Of a stretch of 23,922 bases of DNA, positions 19,851 through 23,922 are shown piece by piece. The translations under genes and the position numbers were made by a program. The stretch's first letter is position 1, and every line of letters begins with the position of its first letter. Location: contig MNCI01014335.1 of the NCBI GenBank assembly GCA_015680685.1, positions 1-23,922 of the forward strand, written 5' to 3'. Source of the stretch: Gnetum montanum. Taxonomy: Eukaryota; Streptophyta; Gnetopsida; Gnetales; Gnetaceae. Under the pieces are notes generated by a model. That model was given only the letters and a program-made list of their open reading frames with translations, made no database searches and was not told the origin of the DNA.

Positions 19851-20085
19851 GGTTTTTTCTAAGTTTATGATGCTTTTTCTAAATTTGTGCATAATTTAGA
19901 TGCTTTTTCCAAATTTATGCATGCTTTGCATAATTTAGATGTTTTTTCTAAACTTATGCTTACTTTTTCTAAATTTATGCATAAGTTGCATATTTTTCCA
20001 AATTTATGCATAAGTTAATGCTTTTTTCTAAATTTATGCATAATTTAGATGCTTTATCTAAATTTATGCCTAATTTAGACTAAGA
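19850..20085. repeat. Short tandem array, about 30-bp unit, about 8 copies
   Basis: The unit is like CTTTTTCTAAATTTATGC followed by ATAATTTAGATG. Copies of the AAATTTATGC word or close variants are at about 19881, 19911, 19950, 19971, 20000, 20030 and 20061, mostly 30 bp apart with one shortened and one lengthened unit. Confidence 0.85.
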
Positions 20086-20129
20086 CTTAGTTTTGGGCTA
20101 TAAAATTTTGGCTATAAAGGCTATAAAAT

Positions 20130-20715
20130 ATGGTAACAATGCTTTTATGGAATTGCTTAAGCCAATTTAGAAAAAAACACCTTAGAGCTTTTTACATAGG
20201 CTAATTTCACCTTTGACTAGACATTTTGTCTAAATTTGTTAAGTGTTTTCATAATGTAAGACTACACAAGATTATAATAATGTTTTCTTATGGAATTGCT
20301 TAGACTAATTTAGGAAAAAAAATAAAAAACACATTAGAGCTTTTTACATAGGCTAATTTCACCTCTGACTAGATGTTTTGTCTAAATTTTCTAAGTGTTT
20401 CCATAATGTAAGGCTACACAAGGTTGTAATAATGTTTACTTGTGGAATTACTTGGACTAATTTAGAAAAAACACCTTAGAGCTTTTTATAGAGGCTAATT
20501 TCACCTTTGACTAGATGTTTATCTAAATTTGCTAAGTAATTCTAATAGGTCATAATGCCTTTGTTATGAAAGGTTGTAATAATGCCTTTCTATGGAATTC
20601 CTTAAGCCAATTTAGATAAACACCTTAGGGATTTTTACAGAGGCTAATTTCACCTTTGACTAGGATGTTTTCCAAACTTGTTAAGAAATTCTATTTGGTC
20701 ATAATGTGTTTATTT
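20130..20715. repeat. Tandem array of four units, about 141-161 bp each
   Basis: The phrase TATGGAATTGCTTA or a variant recurs at about 20149, 20292, 20453 and 20594. Each is followed by AATTTAG, ACACCTTAGAGCTTTTTACA, GGCTAATTTCACCTTTGACT and a TCTAAATTTGCTAAGT-like part. Unit boundaries and order are conserved in all four, and the second copy is lengthened by an A-rich insertion. It is noncoding. Confidence 0.92.
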
Positions 20716-21185
20716 TAAGTTATGGTTTTGGCTATGGGTTAGTAATTGGCTATATGTTGTTGCATTTTAGGCCTTAAGAGACATTGGTGATCCTAACAAT
20801 AAGGGTGGGAATAATCCATCACTTCCTCTTCCGGATCCCACTCAGTAGCCTCCTTCAATTTAGCTTGTTGGCTATTTGTTTTTATTCTTATGTTCAAGAC
20901 CATGTTATAGATGATTATTATTCTTTGACATTTTGCCACATACTATGGCCATGGCTATGTAAGTTATGGACATTTTAACTTTAATTTAAAATTTGGTTTT
21001 ATTTTTGGCTATATGCATCTATAGTAGTAGTGAATATTGTAAACGTTAAAAATGGCTATGTTGATGTTTTGGTTATAACATTAAATGGCTAATCAAAAAA
21101 AATATGTGTAATAATAAATAAGATGTTTACTAGTTTTGGGCCATCATGGGCATAGGTTATATTGTGTGATTGTGGCTACATTGCC
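20716..21185. other. Noncoding stretch; no gene supported
   Basis: A short plus-strand peptide GDPNNKGGNNPSLPLPDPTQ (20786-20845) ends in a stop and follows a T-rich TTGCATTTTAG. It has the low-complexity look of a Tat gag N-terminus, but nothing downstream supports that. The rest is AT-rich. A part-unit of the minisatellite (TAGTTTTGGGCCATCATGGG) appears near 21130. Confidence 0.4.
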
Positions 21186-21292
21186 AATTTAAGGCCATGA
21201 CCATAATGGCAGTTTAAGGTCTTAGCAGACCATCATGTCAGTTTAAGGTCTTAGTGAACCATAATGCCAATTTAACATCTTAGCATATGTGG
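21186..21292. repeat. 29-bp minisatellite, block 3 (4 units)
   Basis: Units begin at about 21186, 21211, 21240 and 21269; the middle two are 29 bp. AGTTTAAGGTCTTAG is shared exactly by units two and three, and both resemble the units at 11101 and 14935 in the same orientation. Confidence 0.85.
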
Positions 21293-21559
21293 TATGAAAG
21301 AGATGTATATTTATAAGATTTTTTCAATCATAAGCAAGGATAAAGAAAGGTTGTAGCAAATAGGTAAAAATGCAAACTAACTTAGGCTATATGCATAAGC
21401 TATGAAGTAAAACAACAAATGCATAATAAAATGCAAAAGAAAAGTAAGGCTCCATGGCCATCAGTGCATCTAGTCATAGGGGCATGGGAAGGTTAAGGTA
21501 AACTTCACTTATGCAAATTTTTCCTAATCTTTGCAAAATTAGTGATGAACATCAAAGTG
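21293..21559. other. AT-rich stretch, possibly U3 of the element E LTR
   Basis: No coding signal is seen. In element A about 665 bp lies upstream of the TATA box, so the LTR of E may begin near or before 21293, but no clear TG end could be chosen. Confidence 0.4.
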
Positions 21560-21575
21560 TTGCATTGATAGGTCC

Positions 21576-21644
21576 CATTGACATGGCCTCATTGATGGGG
21601 CCCCATTTATGTGATGTTGCCCCATCAATGAGGCCACATCAATG
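21576..21644. repeat. Long hairpin upstream of TATA box (element E LTR)
   Basis: GGCCTCATTGATGGGG (21585-21600) and CCCCATCAATGAGGCC (21620-21635) are a perfect 16-bp inverted repeat with a 19-base loop. Extended outward to 21576 and 21644, the arms match at 23 of 25 positions. Related CATCGATG and ATGGGGCTTCAT words follow to about 21680, just before the TATA box at 21697. Confidence 0.92.
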
Positions 21645-21696
21645 TAGCTTTTGCTATGTCTATGGGGCTTCATCGATGTAGTCCTATAGTAAAAAC

Positions 21697-21704
21697 TATA
21701 AATA
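21697..21704 (+). promoter_or_regulatory. TATA box of element E LTR
   Basis: TATAAATA is identical to the TATA box of element A and stands 178 bp before the LTR polyadenylation signal, the same distance as in A. Confidence 0.75.
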
Positions 21705-21874
21705 CAAGCTCACATATGTGTTTATGGGCATTCAAGTCATAGTGGTAGCAAATCTCTTGGAGTTTGTCCATTCAAAAGTTAAAATATTTCTCTAAGTGTC
21801 CACCACAGGATTTAGAAAGTGTACAGATCTTTATTCGAGCATTGTTGTACTTGAACCATGCCAGTGTGTACGGC

Positions 21875-21880
21875 AATAAA
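21875..21880 (+). terminator. LTR polyadenylation signal AATAAA (element E)
   Basis: The context GGCAATAAAGA is shared with the LTR of element A at 5064-5069. Confidence 0.55.
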
Positions 21881-22455
21881 GATGAGCTTCTTGATAAACC
21901 TAATAGCACTTAGAATATATTAATGATTTATTTGTGCATTTATTATTTTCATTAATTATGTTATTAATTAAGCTAAATAGAATAAACACATAAGTATGAC
22001 TGCTTCAAGAATAAACACGTATTCGCTTGGTAATCTTAGCAACGTTATTACTTAGTGCACTCTATAGTGTAGCACTTGGTAACATAGCAGTGGATACATG
22101 GGCTCAAGATGTGTATGGAAAGTGGGACAAGATGCTTATGTTAGGACTAGTTAGAGATTAGTCAGTTAGTTAAACTAAATTAGTTATTAAATTACTTCCC
22201 CTCTCTCTCTCTCTTTAAGCACCAAAGAACATAAAACACAAAATAATAAAAATCATATGCCTCAATTACACTTAACCATACCATGTGCCTCACAAGTGTA
22301 ATTGAAAAGACAATGAATGACCATTAGGGCAAGGGTCACTTCCTAGAAGACTAGTGTAGTAGAAACTATAGAGTCCATGGAATTCGATCAAATCATGCAT
22401 GAATGCTTTGTGATTTGTATGGTTGGACGTAGGGGCACCTTTAATTGCTCATCAT

Positions 22456-22473
22456 TGGCACCATTGCCAAGGA
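22456..22473 (+). promoter_or_regulatory. Primer-binding site for tRNA-Asp (element E)
   Basis: TGGCACCATTGCCAAGGA matches the Athila tRNA-Asp primer site TGGCGCCGTTGCCGGGGA except for four G-to-A changes. It lies one base from the LTR end and about 130 bp upstream of the gag ATG at 22604, the expected layout. Confidence 0.88.
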
Positions 22474-22603
22474 GTTTGTTTATTGAAATGTGTGCTATCT
22501 TGGATTAGTAAGCATTATTAATATCATTGGATGAACCTCAAGGTTGACATCATTCTCAATTAGATAATTACAAAAGCACACTGATAATTTTATCTTTTGC
22601 AAA

Positions 22604-23758
22604 ATGTCTTCTTCTTCTCATAGGCTTGGTGATGTCAAAGCACTAGTCCGACAAGAGTGCAAAGTGGTATACACTCATCCAGATCAGTATATACCTGACT
22701 TCACCTTCATCCTACATTAGGGTGAGCAACTATGATGGCATGACATGGAAGGCAATGTTGTAATGCCTCCCAATCGATTTGTGCCTATGATGCTACTTCA
22801 AACTCTTAAGAAGTTAGGCATCCACAATCTTGAAGAAAAATATGTTATGCAAGACTACAATTACTAGGACTACTATCCAATTGAAACATAATGCAAAACC
22901 AAGATGATAATGATGAACCTCTCTGAGGGTTCTCAACATGAAAATTCTTCATCCCTTATTATTGATGATGGGGGTGTGACCCTAAATCTATGGTCCATAA
23001 TCAATAATCCAAGTTTGGGCAAAGATAGTAGTTAAGGCAAGGGATTGAACAAGCATCAAAATAATAAGAAAACTGATGAACATGGCTATCATAATAGAAG
23101 GGGAATTGGTAGACACCAAGGTGGTGGTGGTCCTCCTTTTTCACTCTCTTCATATACATCTTCTTCTTTCTCTTCTTTTGATTTTGAAAGACATCGTAGA
23201 AGGAACAACCATGATGGAGGTGACCAATAGGACCACAATGAATGAAGGGGTACCAAAGGATATCATCAGTGATAATGAAATAATGATGATGATGATGATG
23301 AGCCTTTGTTGGTAACTTGAAGCATGCTTAACATTGTAGAGGTAGTTAATATCCCAACTATGCATGTGAAAGATAGTTGAATTAAGTGCTTAGACATGAA
23401 TAATATCCCAAGATTTGAGGGGGATATAACTCTGATTTACAGACACATCTACAAGATTTCCATGATGCTTATGCCTTTTAGAACATTGAAAATGATAGGC
23501 AAAAACTCAAGCTATTTCCCAAGACACTCATTAAGAAAGTAGAAAGCTGGTGCCAATCCTTGGAACCAGAATCCATTCATAGATGGAGTACCATATTAGA
23601 ACTATTTAATGATAAATACCAAATGTACTCTAGAGTGTCCAATTTGAGAAGGCAAATCTAGGGTTGGAAATAAGGAACACATGAATCCTTGGATGCCATC
23701 ATGGGTAGATATTATTCACTCTTACACTGATGCCTTAGCCATGGTTATTGATGAGTGG
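22604..23758 (+). pseudogene. Athila-like gag (element E), broken and interrupted by element F
   Basis: Gag starts at the ATG 22604 with MSSSSHRLGD, matching element A, and reads KVVYTHPDQYIPDFTFILH before a TAG at 22718-22720 that replaces the glutamine kept in A. Later parts include MEGNVVMPPN, a serine-rich and basic middle (about 23045-23230), a (GAT)n run giving a string of aspartates near 23283-23300, and MNNIPRFEG. The capsid core (LFPKTLIKKVES, HRWSTILELFNDKY, NLRRQI) spans about 23510-23665 and ends in IMGRYYSLL and HGY. At 23758 the reading is cut by an LTR in opposite orientation. In A the next residues would be AQRDQLRHLVDG. Several stops and frameshifts make it nonfunctional. Confidence 0.9.
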
Positions 23759-23922
23759 CGAGGTACCCCTACACTCAACCATATGAATACGAGCGTGTAC
23801 GCGTGATCCGGTCGAACTCCACAGACTAAATGCCTTAACGCCACAAGAAACACTTGGGGTTAATTGTTCATTATCTTCCCAGGCTTGCTTGTATGTGTCA
23901 CGGTGTATGGTTAAGCAAGTCT
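23759..23922 (-). mobile_element. LTR of element F (family A) inserted in gag of element E, cut by window edge
   Basis: The sequence begins TGATGAGTGGCGAGGTACCC exactly as the LTR of element A does at 4528 and stays alignable with it to the window end (GATCCGG, GAACTCCA, TGTCACGG, ATGGTTAAG). Orientation is therefore minus, and this is the 3' end of its LTR. The host sequence just before is CATGGTTAT, so a 5-bp target duplication GTTAT (23754-23758) is expected at the other end. No primer-site sequence lies to its left, so it is either the 3' LTR of a longer element or a solo LTR. Confidence 0.88.

Larger units (their letters stand above)
21560..22454 (+). mobile_element. 5' LTR of Athila-like element E (left border uncertain)
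   Basis: The right end is firm: TCATCA at 22449-22454, one base before a primer-binding site. The body aligns with the element A LTR in order: ACAGATCTTTATTC, GGCAATAAAGA, TAATTAAGCTAAATAG, GACTGCTT, CGCTTGGTAA, TTAACCATAC, GGNGTAGGGGYACCT-like and the terminal CTCATCA. It contains a TATA box, a polyadenylation signal, a (CT)n run at about 22199-22214 and a striking hairpin upstream of TATA. Divergence from A is considerable, so the two copies are old or belong to sister subfamilies. Confidence 0.8.

Noticed and set aside
23076-23365. Frames on both strands through the (GAT)n run
   Set aside because: The other plus-strand frame aligns with gag of element A; these are shadows created by the trinucleotide run.

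Overview
The window is plant nuclear DNA made almost wholly of decayed LTR retrotransposons and of tandem repeats that seem tied to them. I found no intact gene, host gene, tRNA gene, CRISPR array or bacterial operon. A plant source is indicated by Athila-type Ty3/gypsy elements with a tRNA-Asp primer site, a Tat-type pol with a second RNase H, and a 5S rRNA-derived piece in a non-genic setting. Species cannot be told; this much degraded repeat DNA suits a large seed-plant genome.

Layout. (A) 1-5909, minus strand: the 5' part of an Athila-like element, read from right to left: LTR (4528-5909), primer-binding site, a duplicated LTR-end/primer-site module, gag (4248 to about 1860), aspartic protease (about 1490-1750), and the start of reverse transcriptase, which runs off the left edge. 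(Spacer) 5910 to about 7400: no gene, but a fragment like the 3' half of 5S rRNA at 6568-6638. (B) about 7400-9499, plus strand: an LTR promoter fragment joined directly to pol (RT-RNase H) of the same family, without gag. (C) 9500 to about 14760, minus strand: a Tat-lineage element whose 3' LTR (9500-10734), polypurine tract, 3' UTR with a 29-bp minisatellite and pol (IN, two RNase H domains, RT) can be read; it sits inside pol of B. (D) about 14760-21300: about 6.5 kb without genes, holding a second minisatellite block, a 17-unit array of about 184 bp whose units each carry a dyad, a T-rich stretch, a 30-bp array, a four-copy array of about 150 bp and a third minisatellite block. (E) about 21560-23758, plus strand: another Athila-like element with LTR, primer site and gag. 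(F) 23759-23922, minus orientation: a family A LTR inserted in the gag of E.

Elements A, B, E and F are one family; C is another. All coding parts are dead: their stops fall mostly at glutamine and tryptophan codons, and several catalytic residues are changed, as expected of old methylated DNA. The least explained features are the 184-bp array, which shares motifs with the LTR of C, and the short palindromes just upstream of the TATA box in each family A/B/E LTR, which differ in sequence from copy to copy. A 43-bp duplication around a single N at 3019 looks like an assembly error.
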